Shown: one piece after another, positions 35,559 to 44,017 of the stretch
Position numbering within the stretch: the first letter of the stretch is position 1
Layout: the number at the start of each line of letters is the position of its first letter
Origin: Clostridium saccharobutylicum DSM 13864
GTDB lineage: Bacteria > Bacillota > Clostridia > Clostridiales > Clostridiaceae
NCBI RefSeq assembly: GCF_000473995.1
Contig: NC_022571.1
Coordinates: 2,325,416 to 2,389,415 of the forward strand
Reading direction: 5' to 3'
DNA length: 64,000 nt
The notes under the pieces: model-generated
What the model was told of the DNA's origin: nothing
What the model saw: only the letters and a program-made list of their open reading frames with translations
Database searches by the model: none
Made by a program: the position numbers and the translations under genes

Positions 35559-36866
35559 TTGATGAAAAGAAAAACAAAACATTTAATTGTAATATCCTTT
35601 GATGGATTATCCACTTTGGATTTTGAGCACATAAACTCTTTGCCGAACTTTAAAAATTTTATAGATGAATCGTCATATTGTAAAAAAGTTTATAGTGTTT
35701 ATCCAACACTTACATATCCAGCTCATGCAACAATAGTTACTGGAAAATATCCTAAAAATCATGGGATAATAAATAATACATTGCTACAGCCAGGCAGAAT
35801 ATCTCCAGACTGGTATTGGCAGAGAAAATATATTAATGGAGAAACTATTTATGATATTGCAATAGATAATGGAATGACTGTGGCTGCATTACTTTGGCCG
35901 GTAACAGGTAAGTCAAGGATACAATATAATATGCCTGAGATATTTGCAAACAGACCTTGGCAGAATCAGATAATGGTTTCTCTTTTAAATGGAAGTCCAT
36001 TATTTCAACTTAAACTTAATAATAAGTTTGGATCATTAAGGGATGGAATAAAGCAGCCAAATCTTGATAACTTTATACATAGTTCTCTTTTATATACAAT
36101 AGAAGATAAAAAGCCGAATATAACTTTTGTGCACTATACAGATTTAGATACTACACGTCATAATTATGGTTTTAATTCAAAAGAGGCAAATGAAGCAATT
36201 AAAAGGCATGATAGAAGGCTTGGAGATATAATAAAAACTTTAAAAGCAAATGATATGTATGAGGATAGTACAATTATAGTGTTAGGGGATCATAGCAGTC
36301 TTGATGAGGAAAAAATCATAAATTTAAATATATTACTTAAAGAAAATGGTTATATACAGGTTGATAATAATGGGAAAATAATAGATTATAAAGTAATTGC
36401 TAAGCATTGTGATGGTTCAGCTTATTTGTATGTGAATGATAAGCAAAATCAAAAACTTATTGATGAAGTTCGCGATTTAATAGAGGATTTTAACAATAAA
36501 TATAAGTGTATAGAAGCAATTTATACAAGTGAGGAAGCAAAGAACTTAGGAGCAGATATGAATTGTGCATTAATGTTTGAAGCAAACAAAGGATATTATT
36601 TTTTAGATAATATAGAAGGTGAGATTATAAAGAAAATTCAACCACATGAAGTTTGGGAGTTACATGGTGTTACACGCTCAACTCACGGATATTCTCCATT
36701 TAAGAAGGACTACACAACTGTTTTTATTGCATCAGGATGTGGAATAAAAAAAGGTGTTGTAATTGATAAAATGAATCTTATAGATGAAGCACCAACTATG
36801 GCAAAGATATTAGGATTAGAACTTAAAAATGTGGATGGAAGAATTGTTGAAGAATTTTTGGAATAA
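35559..36866 (+). CDS. Nucleotide pyrophosphatase/phosphodiesterase-type alkaline phosphatase superfamily protein
   Basis: Metal-dependent phosphodiesterase of 434-435 residues. VISFDGLSTLDF carries the first metal Asp, and YPTLTYPAHATIVTGKYPKNHGI has the Thr nucleophile and the family pattern. YTDLDTTRHNYG, LGDHSSLDEE and GVTRSTHGYSP supply the remaining metal ligands. There is no signal peptide, so it is probably cytosolic. The start is TTG 35559 or the adjacent ATG 35562 after AGGGGGA. It is bracketed by inverted family P sequences at 35465-35511 and 36891-36938. The substrate is unknown. Confidence 0.87.
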   Translation: MMKRKTKHLIVISFDGLSTLDFEHINSLPNFKNFIDESSYCKKVYSVYPTLTYPAHATIVTGKYPKNHGIINNTLLQPGRISPDWYWQRKYINGETIYDIAIDNGMTVAALLWPVTGKSRIQYNMPEIFANRPWQNQIMVSLLNGSPLFQLKLNNKFGSLRDGIKQPNLDNFIHSSLLYTIEDKKPNITFVHYTDLDTTRHNYGFNSKEANEAIKRHDRRLGDIIKTLKANDMYEDSTIIVLGDHSSLDEEKIINLNILLKENGYIQVDNNGKIIDYKVIAKHCDGSAYLYVNDKQNQKLIDEVRDLIEDFNNKYKCIEAIYTSEEAKNLGADMNCALMFEANKGYYFLDNIEGEIIKKIQPHEVWELHGVTRSTHGYSPFKKDYTTVFIASGCGIKKGVVIDKMNLIDEAPTMAKILGLELKNVDGRIVEEFLE

Positions 36867-36890
36867 GTCATAAGAAACTTATAACTTAAA

Positions 36891-36945
36891 CTTATGTGGT
36901 GAATAACCAAAAGAAAGGGTGCTCTGTTGTTTCAGTTACTAGAAA
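36891..36945. repeat. Half-copy of the family P palindrome
   Basis: TTATGTGGTGAATAACC and AAAGAAAGGGTGCTCTGTTG are the reverse complement of the right arm of the copy at 35465-35511, with about seven to eight differences in 48. Only this arm is present. Confidence 0.75.
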
Positions 36946-36965
36946 TTAAAAAAATATTGTTATTT

Positions 36966-36998
36966 AATAGGAGTTTGTGTATGATAAACTCCTATTTT
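36966..36998 (+). terminator. Rho-independent terminator after the phosphodiesterase gene
   Basis: AATAGGAGTTT and AAACTCCTATT form an 11-bp stem with a TTTT tail. It separates the phosphodiesterase gene from the reverse transcriptase gene. The remaining bases to 37167 are AT-rich and show no long hairpin. Confidence 0.75.
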
Positions 36999-37167
36999 CA
37001 TGCTAAAATATAGATATAATCAGTTTTATTGGAATAAATGTTAATTATATAAGTTGAGAAAATTACAATATAACAATTATTTTAACATATGAAATTTAGA
37101 TTTTAGGAAGAATATACAAATTGATAAATATTATTTTAATTAAGTAAATATAAAAGTAGAGGTAATT

Positions 37168-38292
37168 ATGAGAAAAGAGGTACAAAAAGCTTTAGAAGAT
37201 TATATATCATATTTTGGTATACAAAAAGCTAAAGAGCAACTTAAAAGTTATAAGAAACATTCAGAAAAGTATAATAAAAAAGGATATGTATTTTTTGATG
37301 AAAATCATTTTGATAAAATTGTAGAATCAAATACGCAGATAGGCGTTTATCAAGTGGATTATTATTATGATGTATACAAGATTCCTAAAAAACGTGGGGG
37401 ATACAGAGAGATTGCATCTCCAAGTTTAGAGTTGAAGTCCATTCAAGAATTTATTAATGAAAATATATTATTATATGGAGATGTAAGTGATTATTGTCAT
37501 GGTTTTGTAAAAGAAAGATCAATTGTTACTAATGCTTTAAATCATTGTAATAAGGAACTAGTAATATGTATGGATATAAAAGATTTTTTTAAAAGTATTA
37601 AAATTGAAGATATTATAAGTGTATTCTCGAATATGGGATATAATAAAGAAATATCAAATGCACTTGGAATGTGGTGTTCTTTTAAAGGGGCTTTAGTAGC
37701 TGGATCACCATCAAGTCCAGCTTTATCTAATTTAGTGTTTAGTAAATTGGATGAAATTATTAATGATATTTCAATAAAATATAAATTTATTTATTCTAGA
37801 TATGCAGATGATATGGTTTTTTCTACAAATAAAAAGAATGCTAATTATAATCAATTAATTGAAGAAGTAGAGAAATGCGTTAATAATTTTAATTTTTCAA
37901 TAAATGCTGAAAAGACGAAGATATATCCTAAGTGTGGAAAGCAAGAAGTAACAGGATTAATTGTAAATAACACGGTTAAAGTAAAATCAAAAATAAAAAA
38001 AGAAGTTTTAACTCATATATATTATTGTGAAAAATTTGGATTTGAAAATCATTTGAGCAGATATGATAAGGAATATATTCTAAAAAATTCTATAGAGCAA
38101 ATAAAAATAAAAAGACATTTCATAAATTATATTAGGGGAAAAATAAACTTTATAAAGATGGTGGAACCCTTAAATGGAGGAAATGTTGAAAAAAGATATT
38201 TAGAGGTTTTTGCAGAAGAAGAGGCGAAACTTAAGTTGGAAGAAAAACCAATTGAAATAGGATTTGAAGAATTAGATGATATTTATATTTAG
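37168..38292 (+). CDS. Retron-type reverse transcriptase
   Basis: RNA-directed DNA polymerase of 374 residues. The RT core shows GGYREIASPS (77-86), HGFVKERSIVTNALNH (111-126), CMDIKDFFKSI, AGSPSSPALSN (178-188), the catalytic RYADDMVFS (211-219) and VTGLIVNN (261-268). NALNH (122-126) fits the retron NAxxH motif and VTG (261-263) the retron-specific contact motif. No maturase or endonuclease domain is present, which argues against a group II intron. Length is slightly above usual retron RTs, with an acidic C-terminal tail (360-374). The start follows AGAGGT. No clear msr-msd is seen upstream; candidate structured RNAs lie at 38308 and 39620. A coiled-coil protein and a helicase follow on the same strand. 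Confidence 0.85.
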   Translation: MRKEVQKALEDYISYFGIQKAKEQLKSYKKHSEKYNKKGYVFFDENHFDKIVESNTQIGVYQVDYYYDVYKIPKKRGGYREIASPSLELKSIQEFINENILLYGDVSDYCHGFVKERSIVTNALNHCNKELVICMDIKDFFKSIKIEDIISVFSNMGYNKEISNALGMWCSFKGALVAGSPSSPALSNLVFSKLDEIINDISIKYKFIYSRYADDMVFSTNKKNANYNQLIEEVEKCVNNFNFSINAEKTKIYPKCGKQEVTGLIVNNTVKVKSKIKKEVLTHIYYCEKFGFENHLSRYDKEYILKNSIEQIKIKRHFINYIRGKINFIKMVEPLNGGNVEKRYLEVFAEEEAKLKLEEKPIEIGFEELDDIYI

Positions 38293-38307
38293 ATTATAAA
38301 GCAAGTG

Positions 38308-38419
38308 TTATATATAGTTCTAATTAATAAAATTCATAATTAGTAATAGTACTAATTGAATATTTATAAAAGCAGAAATTCAGGTTTGATGAACAATATT
38401 TTTTAGAACTTATATATAA
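38308..38419 (+). ncRNA. Candidate structured RNA just downstream of the RT gene
   Basis: TTATATATAGTTCTAA (38308-38323) pairs with TTAGAACTTATATATAA (38403-38419) over 16 bp with one bulge. The closed interval contains a second hairpin at 38332-38361 (ATTC-AATTAGTA / TACTAATTGAAT). A long terminal stem enclosing inner hairpins recalls the a1/a2 stem of retron ncRNAs, but the enclosed 79 bases are short for an msr-msd. AT richness makes chance pairing possible. Confidence 0.35.
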
Positions 38420-38503
38420 ATGAGGTGATAATTCACCGGAAGAATGGTATTTAAAATAATATATTTACAAACTAAATAGTAAGCAGCTGGAGGAAATATA
38501 AAA

Positions 38504-39511
38504 TTGAAGAGTGGAGATAATAATTTAGATTTATTAACATCAGCAATTAAAGAATTATCGAATGTAAATTATAAAATAGAAGAATTTAATGAAACTATAT
38601 ATAAGTTAAGTGAAAATTTAAAAATTCTAATGAATGTAGATATGCAGGAGGACATTGCAATTGCCGCAAAAGATGTGAATGATGCATTATTAGATATTAA
38701 TGAAAGATATAGAGAGTTTTTAAAAGAAAATAATATAACAGAGAACTTGAATAATAGCTTAGAAATAATGAAAAATTCACTTTCTTCTATAAATAGAAAA
38801 GTGGATATAATTCAAAATAAAAGTATTTTAAAAGATAATAAATTAGATGATTTTTCGAAAGAAATTAATAATCATACTACAAAGCAATTAGAAGAATTTA
38901 AAAAAGAGATTATAAGAGACATAAAAAATGAATACAAAAACATATTGAATGAAAATATTAATACAATAGTACCTGATAATGTAGTGTCCTCAAATACATA
39001 CGGAGAAGCATTTTATAAGGATGATTCAATATATTATATAAGTAAAACTAATGGAAATAGGATTCATAAATATAATATAAATAACAAAATGGAATCTATA
39101 GTTGATATTACATCAGTAGTAAATGGACAACAAATATCTATAAAACCACCTAAGAGTATAAAAATCTCTTATGCATATATGAACAATAATGAATCATATT
39201 TATTGGGAATAGATAAAAGGGATAGAAGCTTATATTGTATAAATTTTGAAACTTCAAAGTATAAAAAACTTGCTAGATATTGTATTGATTTTGAATACTT
39301 TAATGGATATGTATATGTTTTAGTTCATAATAATATAGGTATAATTCAAATTAATCCTGAAGTAAATAGTTATACTCAGCTGCTGCATGATGAAGAGATT
39401 ACAGAAAGTAAAGGTTCTTTAAGTGTAATAAACAATAACATATTTATTAATTTTAATGAGTACAATTTTATAGTAGATGTAAAGACTTTAAAATTAATAA
39501 ATATACTTTAA
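38504..39511 (+). CDS. Uncharacterised coiled-coil protein next to the retron-type RT
   Basis: Protein of 335 residues that I do not recognise as a named family. Residues 1-160 are heptad-rich and helical (TSAIKELSNVNYKIEEFNET; SLEIMKNSLSSINRKVDIIQ), and residues 165-335 are beta-rich with short repeats such as SIYYISKTNGNRIHKYN, SLYCINFE and NGYVYVLV, like part of a beta-propeller. There is no membrane segment. The start is TTG 38504 after GGAGGA. Position between the RT and helicase genes, with the same strand and little space, suggests a shared function. It might be a structural or sensor partner; nothing in the sequence indicates catalysis. Confidence 0.65.
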   Translation: MKSGDNNLDLLTSAIKELSNVNYKIEEFNETIYKLSENLKILMNVDMQEDIAIAAKDVNDALLDINERYREFLKENNITENLNNSLEIMKNSLSSINRKVDIIQNKSILKDNKLDDFSKEINNHTTKQLEEFKKEIIRDIKNEYKNILNENINTIVPDNVVSSNTYGEAFYKDDSIYYISKTNGNRIHKYNINNKMESIVDITSVVNGQQISIKPPKSIKISYAYMNNNESYLLGIDKRDRSLYCINFETSKYKKLARYCIDFEYFNGYVYVLVHNNIGIIQINPEVNSYTQLLHDEEITESKGSLSVINNNIFINFNEYNFIVDVKTLKLINIL

Positions 39512-39619
39512 ATTTTCGAAAATATGTTATATAATAATACATAGATTTATGGTAAAATAGCAATTAGCTATTGGTATCTATATTTTAGGTACTTGAAATG
39601 TTTGAAATATATAAACTAC

Positions 39620-39768
39620 ACTACCACAACCGAATTATGAATAGCTAAAGCACATAGCATGCAGCACACAGCACACTAATTCAACCGTGGTATGAAGATG
39701 AAATAAACATGTGGTGATTAAGCATAAGTCTGAGCAGATACTAGTAATCAAGCTAGTATCTTTTTTTT
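39620..39768 (+). ncRNA. Candidate structured RNA with its own terminator, upstream of the helicase
   Basis: TACCAC/GTGGTA and GAATTA/TAATTC stems (39622-39692) flank a symmetric internal loop CAACC on both sides and enclose a GC-richer loop with repeated GCACA/CAGCACAC words. A GATACTAG/CTAGTATC hairpin followed by eight T (39737-39768) gives a clean terminator. The 285-bp gap is too long and too structured for a simple spacer. It could be a small RNA, or the non-coding RNA used by the nearby RT. Neither role is shown. Confidence 0.45.
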
Positions 39769-39796
39769 ATATGAAATACAAAAGGGGAATTTAATT

Positions 39797-42364
39797 ATGA
39801 TAGATAATAATATCTTGGTTAAGCAGAATTTTATAAGCACAATTCCAAGAGATAAGCTGCAAAAGGTTTTAGAAATAACAAATAGCTTGTTTAAGAACTT
39901 AGAAGAAGATAATTATGATCATTCTAAGGTTGCCAATGGATATTATATTAGACAAGTTAAGGGGAGAAAGAAAAAAGGAAAAGTATTTAAGTTTAGAATT
40001 AATAATGGGGATAGAGTGCTGTTTACATATAGGAATGAATGTGGAGAGCATATGAGAGAAATAGATGGAAAGTTTGTTTTGCTTGAATATGTAAATCATG
40101 ATGAGCAGATAGTTAAGGGCAGAAGGGTATCATTAGAAAATATCAATATTGATGAAAACTATGGTAAAGATGAATGGCAGGATGATGATTTTGATGATGA
40201 AATAGATTATAAGTTTCAAAATTATGATATAGATTTAAGTCAGTATATTTCAAGAATAGTAAAAATTGATGAGATTACAAACTTATCTAATGAAGATGAT
40301 AATGTTATGTACTATTTAAATGATGAGCAATATTCATGTTTAGATAATAGGCTGGATCCATTATTTCTAAGCGGGGGTGCTGGAACCGGGAAAAGTACTA
40401 TAGGATTATACAGATTACATAGCTTATGTACAGTTTATAATAATATAATATATTTAACATATTCAGATAAGTTAAATAATGAAATGAGAGAGCATTTCAG
40501 TAAATTATGTGCGCATTTAGAAACTCCAGAGGAATATATAAATAATGTTAAGTTTTATTCAATTAATAATTTCTTTTTGAAATATGGATATGATAATACT
40601 ATTAAACAAAAGGATATAATTACATTCCCTAAATTTAGGACATGGTATTATAATGGGTTATTTCTAAGTAGTAAGTATTCAAAATTAAATATGGACTTAA
40701 GTGATATTTGGAAGGAAATTAGAGGCGTTATAAAAGGTGTATCAGGGAAAAATTGGAGCGGTGGAGAATTTGAATTAAAAAAGTATCTTAATGAAGAAAC
40801 CGTAGATTTTTTACTTGATGAAGGATTGATAGAAGAAAAGAAAAAGGATATTTATATATTTAAAACTAATTATATTAAGATTTTACGAGCAGTAAATAAG
40901 TCTTATGATAAACCTTTAATTAAAAAAGATATATTCAGATTAGAAAATATAATTATGGAAAAAATATCAGTTTCAAGTATGATTACAAAGGACGAATACT
41001 TAGAATTAAGCTCAGATTTTAGCATATATAATCATGAGCAAAGAAATATAATTTATGAAATAGCTATAAAGTATCAATCCTATTTATCATCTAATAAATA
41101 TATAGATGATAATGATCTTGCAAGAAAAACTCTTGAGAAAATTTCTAAAGAGGATATTTATAAGTTTGATTATGTCTTAATTGATGAAATTCAAGATTTA
41201 ACAGAAGTTCAAATTTATACTTTATATAATTTAAGTAAAGACATCAAAAATTTCTACATGAATGGAGATTTTAATCAAACTATAAATCCAACATTGTTTA
41301 GATTAAATAGAATAGAAAGTTTATTTAGATCCTTCAATAAAAATGTGAATTTTACAAACAAAAAGATAACAATGAATTATAGAAATTCTAAAAATATTGT
41401 TGGCTTTACTAATAGCATTATCAGTCTTAGAAATGATATTTTTGATGAAAATGATGAATTAATAAATGGATTAAGGCAATGCGGTGAAAATCTTGTCTTG
41501 CTTAAAGGAAATTATTTAAATAAAACTGAACTTATAAAAGCAGCACTTAAAAGAGCATATGTGGCTATTATAGTATCAGATGAAGATGATAAAAGAGAAT
41601 TAATCAATTATTTTAAGAGTGATTATTCTGAAGATGAATTAAAGGGGATAATCTTTACTTTAAATGAAATCAAGGGTTTAGAAAGAAAATACATTATTTG
41701 TTACAATATAATATCGAAGTATAGTGACAAATGGGATTATATGATAAATGATTTATCTCATAGTAAAGATAAGACCACAGCTTCTAGATATAGATATTAC
41801 TTTAATATGTTCTATGTAGCAATAACAAGAGCCAGAGATAATATTTGTTTCTATGAAGAAAAAGATGTTAACCTTTATGGAGCTGCTGATTATTCAATTG
41901 ATGTTGTAAATGAGTTCGATTTGCTTGAGTTGCATTTAGAAAAAGAATCAGATAGAAAAGAATTTTTTAATATAGCAATAGAAGATGAAAATAATATGCT
42001 ATATGATAGTGCTATTAAAAATTACATGCTTTCAAAAAGTAAACTTGGAAACTTAGGAGTAGAAAGATGTAGAGGTAAACAGCTTAGAGAAAGCGGAAAA
42101 ATTACTGAAGCTATAAAGCATTTCATAAATGCTAAAGAATTTACTTTAACAGCAGAATGCTATGAAGAAATGGAAATATATAATGAGGCAGCTGACTATT
42201 ATTATAAAGCAGAAAAATATGAAGAAAGCTTAAAATTATATAGAAGAATTGGTGATAAAGAAAATGAGATTAAGGTTTTGTTATCTAAATTAAAAAGTGA
42301 CTCTAGAAAAACAGTAAAAAATATAAAGAATGCTATAGATAGTATAGATAAACAGTTTTTATAG
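39797..42364 (+). CDS. UvrD/Rep-like superfamily 1 helicase with RelE-like N-terminus and repeat C-terminus
   Basis: ATP-dependent helicase-like protein of 855 residues. Residues 1-115 resemble a RelE/HigB-type fold (FRINNGDRVLFTYR, FVLLEYVNHDEQI). The SF1 helicase core has Walker A SGGAGTGKST (192-201), DEIQD (463-467), the motif III-like YMNGDFNQTI, motif IV-like MNYRNSKNI and motif VI FYVAITRARDN (672-682). Residues about 735-855 consist of TPR-like helical pairs (AIKNYMLSKS, AIKHFINAKE, AADYYYKAEKY). The C-terminal end overlaps a repeat by three bases. Ribosome site AAGGGGA. Related helicases occur in defence and DNA-repair settings; here the neighbours are the retron-type RT and a coiled-coil protein. 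Confidence 0.85.
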   Translation: MIDNNILVKQNFISTIPRDKLQKVLEITNSLFKNLEEDNYDHSKVANGYYIRQVKGRKKKGKVFKFRINNGDRVLFTYRNECGEHMREIDGKFVLLEYVNHDEQIVKGRRVSLENINIDENYGKDEWQDDDFDDEIDYKFQNYDIDLSQYISRIVKIDEITNLSNEDDNVMYYLNDEQYSCLDNRLDPLFLSGGAGTGKSTIGLYRLHSLCTVYNNIIYLTYSDKLNNEMREHFSKLCAHLETPEEYINNVKFYSINNFFLKYGYDNTIKQKDIITFPKFRTWYYNGLFLSSKYSKLNMDLSDIWKEIRGVIKGVSGKNWSGGEFELKKYLNEETVDFLLDEGLIEEKKKDIYIFKTNYIKILRAVNKSYDKPLIKKDIFRLENIIMEKISVSSMITKDEYLELSSDFSIYNHEQRNIIYEIAIKYQSYLSSNKYIDDNDLARKTLEKISKEDIYKFDYVLIDEIQDLTEVQIYTLYNLSKDIKNFYMNGDFNQTINPTLFRLNRIESLFRSFNKNVNFTNKKITMNYRNSKNIVGFTNSIISLRNDIFDENDELINGLRQCGENLVLLKGNYLNKTELIKAALKRAYVAIIVSDEDDKRELINYFKSDYSEDELKGIIFTLNEIKGLERKYIICYNIISKYSDKWDYMINDLSHSKDKTTASRYRYYFNMFYVAITRARDNICFYEEKDVNLYGAADYSIDVVNEFDLLELHLEKESDRKEFFNIAIEDENNMLYDSAIKNYMLSKSKLGNLGVERCRGKQLRESGKITEAIKHFINAKEFTLTAECYEEMEIYNEAADYYYKAEKYEESLKLYRRIGDKENEIKVLLSKLKSDSRKTVKNIKNAIDSIDKQFL

Positions 42365-42755
42365 GGTTCCGCGATAAGAATAGAGTCTATGTGAATGGCA
42401 GCAGAAATTAGATACATATTTGTTCCATAGGACTATGAAAATTTCACTGAAAGGTTCTAAATGTGAGTTTGCCCCATTTCTGCATGCTCCCAATATAAAA
42501 GCTCACAGAGAAAGTTCGAATAACGAAATATAAAATTTCGATTCTCACTTTTGTGACAAGCAGTAAATGGAACAACCTCACATTAAGAACCTAAACAGCT
42601 TATTTTCAAAGGCCTATTACACAAACATGTATCCAATTCCTCTGTTTGTAATATATTAAATTCTGAATGAGGAACCCCTGTATAGACTAGCTATAAATCA
42701 TAATTATGTGATAGTTAATCGAAACAAATACATGACCTCTATTTCGGTTAGTTAT
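42362..42755. repeat. Palindromic repeat, family P, copy 5 (compound)
   Basis: Outer ends TAGGGTTCCGCGATAAGAAT and TGAATGAGGAACCCCTGTAT are partial inverted copies. Inside is the palindrome GGTTCTAAATGTGAGTTTGC...CATGC with its counterpart GGAACAACCTCACATTAAGAACC. A further hairpin at 42701-42755 pairs TATGTGATAGTTAATCGAAA with TTTCGGTTAGTTATTACATA. A shorter relative lacking the inner palindrome lies inverted at 50947-51087. Confidence 0.75.
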
Positions 42756-42964
42756 TACATAAGTGTAAGTCTTGATTCAGATATCTATAGTTTAAAACTA
42801 AGAGCTGTATTATCAAAAGTGATGGGACTAATATGCTAGAAATAGAAAGTGAAATCTTTAATAGTAATTTAGTACTTTATTTAATTATTTATATGTATTT
42901 AGTATATATAAATAATTAAATAAATTTTGGCGAGTACATTTAGTTCTGATTTTCTTTTATGTGA

Positions 42965-43747
42965 TTAATTAAAGCATCCTAACATATTAAATCTACTCTT
43001 GTTAGTCAATTTCATAAAGGTTATATCGGGTAAAGCACCATCTGGTCCTCTATCTTTAGTAAGCTGACTAGCGTCAAGACTTTGAAAATTATCTGCTGAA
43101 ATATTTTCTGTATCTTCATTCCAAGAATTATCAGTATTGTTTTCTGATGGAAGATTAGCTTCATCTAATACATTATTTTTATAAGAAAGATTATAATGCA
43201 GAATTTCTCTTGTACCTGGGATATCAGTAGGATTACTTATACTTGCACACTCAACCATAGTAAAGTTTCCTTTTTTATTATTGTATGATGTATTATGAGT
43301 CCAAGTAGCAGATTGTCCAGGCTGATGATTAGAATAAAATCCATGTGCACCATTGTTTACACCAAGACAATTCTTGATTGTATGAACTGGAGGGTCATAG
43401 TTTATTACTTTTTTTCCAAATCCACCAATCTTAAATCCATTAGAATCACCACCTGCATTCATATTAAATGCCCAACATGTATCAAAAGTATTAGCACCTT
43501 TTGAATTAATGCAGTCAAAACCATCATCGCTACAGTTCCATGTACGACATTCTTTAAATGTAACTCCATCTCCATGAGCTCCAAAACAATCTGTATTTCC
43601 TATTGATTGACCAACTCCAATGTTGTTGTAGGAATCACATCTAATGCATGATCCAGTTCCATGACCTACAAAATAAAAGCCTATTGCTTGATTATCAGAA
43701 CAAGTAACCTGATTAAAAGTTGCATCTCCTTCAATTCTAGGTGTTTA
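42965..43747 (-). pseudogene. Pectate lyase (beta-helix, PL9-like), 5'-truncated
   Basis: A minus-strand frame open from about 43745 to the stop at 42965 encodes about 260 residues of a right-handed beta-helix protein. Readable segments are CFGAHGDGVTFKECRTWNCS, DDGFDCINSKGANTFDTCWA, GGDSNGFKIGGFG and NGAHGFYSNHQPGQSATWTH, which fit polysaccharide lyase family 9. There is no start codon or signal peptide; the sequence ends at a TAA at the junction with the GC-richer block. The missing N-terminal half was evidently lost when that block arrived. Probably inactive. Confidence 0.8.
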
Positions 43748-43822
43748 AAAGCTTTAAGTCATAATAATTAGTTGTATATTTCTGACAAAAGAAATATAAT
43801 AAGAGAATTGGAGGGGTTGAGT

Positions 43823-44017
43823 ATGGATTATATAACGACAAAAGAAGTAGCGAAAAATTGGGGAATCACAGACAGAATGGTAGTGTACCATTGCTCTGCT
43901 GGACGGATTAAGGGAGCTAAAAAAATGGGAAATACATGGCTTGTCCCGGTTAACGCTGAAAAACCGGCTGATGGACGATATAGGAGCAATAAAGTAAAGG
44001 ATGGTGAAAATAAATGA
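43823..44017 (+). CDS. Excisionase-like / MerR-type helix-turn-helix protein
   Basis: Small DNA-binding protein of 64 residues. YITTKEVAKNWGITDRMVVY is a MerR/Xis-type helix-turn-helix, followed by CSAGRIKGAKKMGNTWLVP, the typical recognition and wing part of HTH_17 excisionase-family proteins. ATG 43823 follows GGAGGGG; an in-frame ATG at 43772 has no ribosome site. The stop overlaps the response regulator start by four bases (ATGA), so it is translated with the two-component genes. It may be a regulator rather than a true excisionase, since no integrase is nearby. Confidence 0.8.
   Translation: MDYITTKEVAKNWGITDRMVVYHCSAGRIKGAKKMGNTWLVPVNAEKPADGRYRSNKVKDGENK

Noticed and set aside
36867..37167. 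Canonical msr-msd 5' of the RT
   Set aside because: The interval has only an 11-bp terminator hairpin and a repeat half-copy; no long msd-like stem or flanking a1/a2 pair was found.
37168..38292. RT as part of a group II intron or diversity-generating retroelement
   Set aside because: There is no maturase or HNH part and no domain V-like RNA. No template/variable repeat pair or target gene was seen, and NAxxH plus VTG favour a retron.
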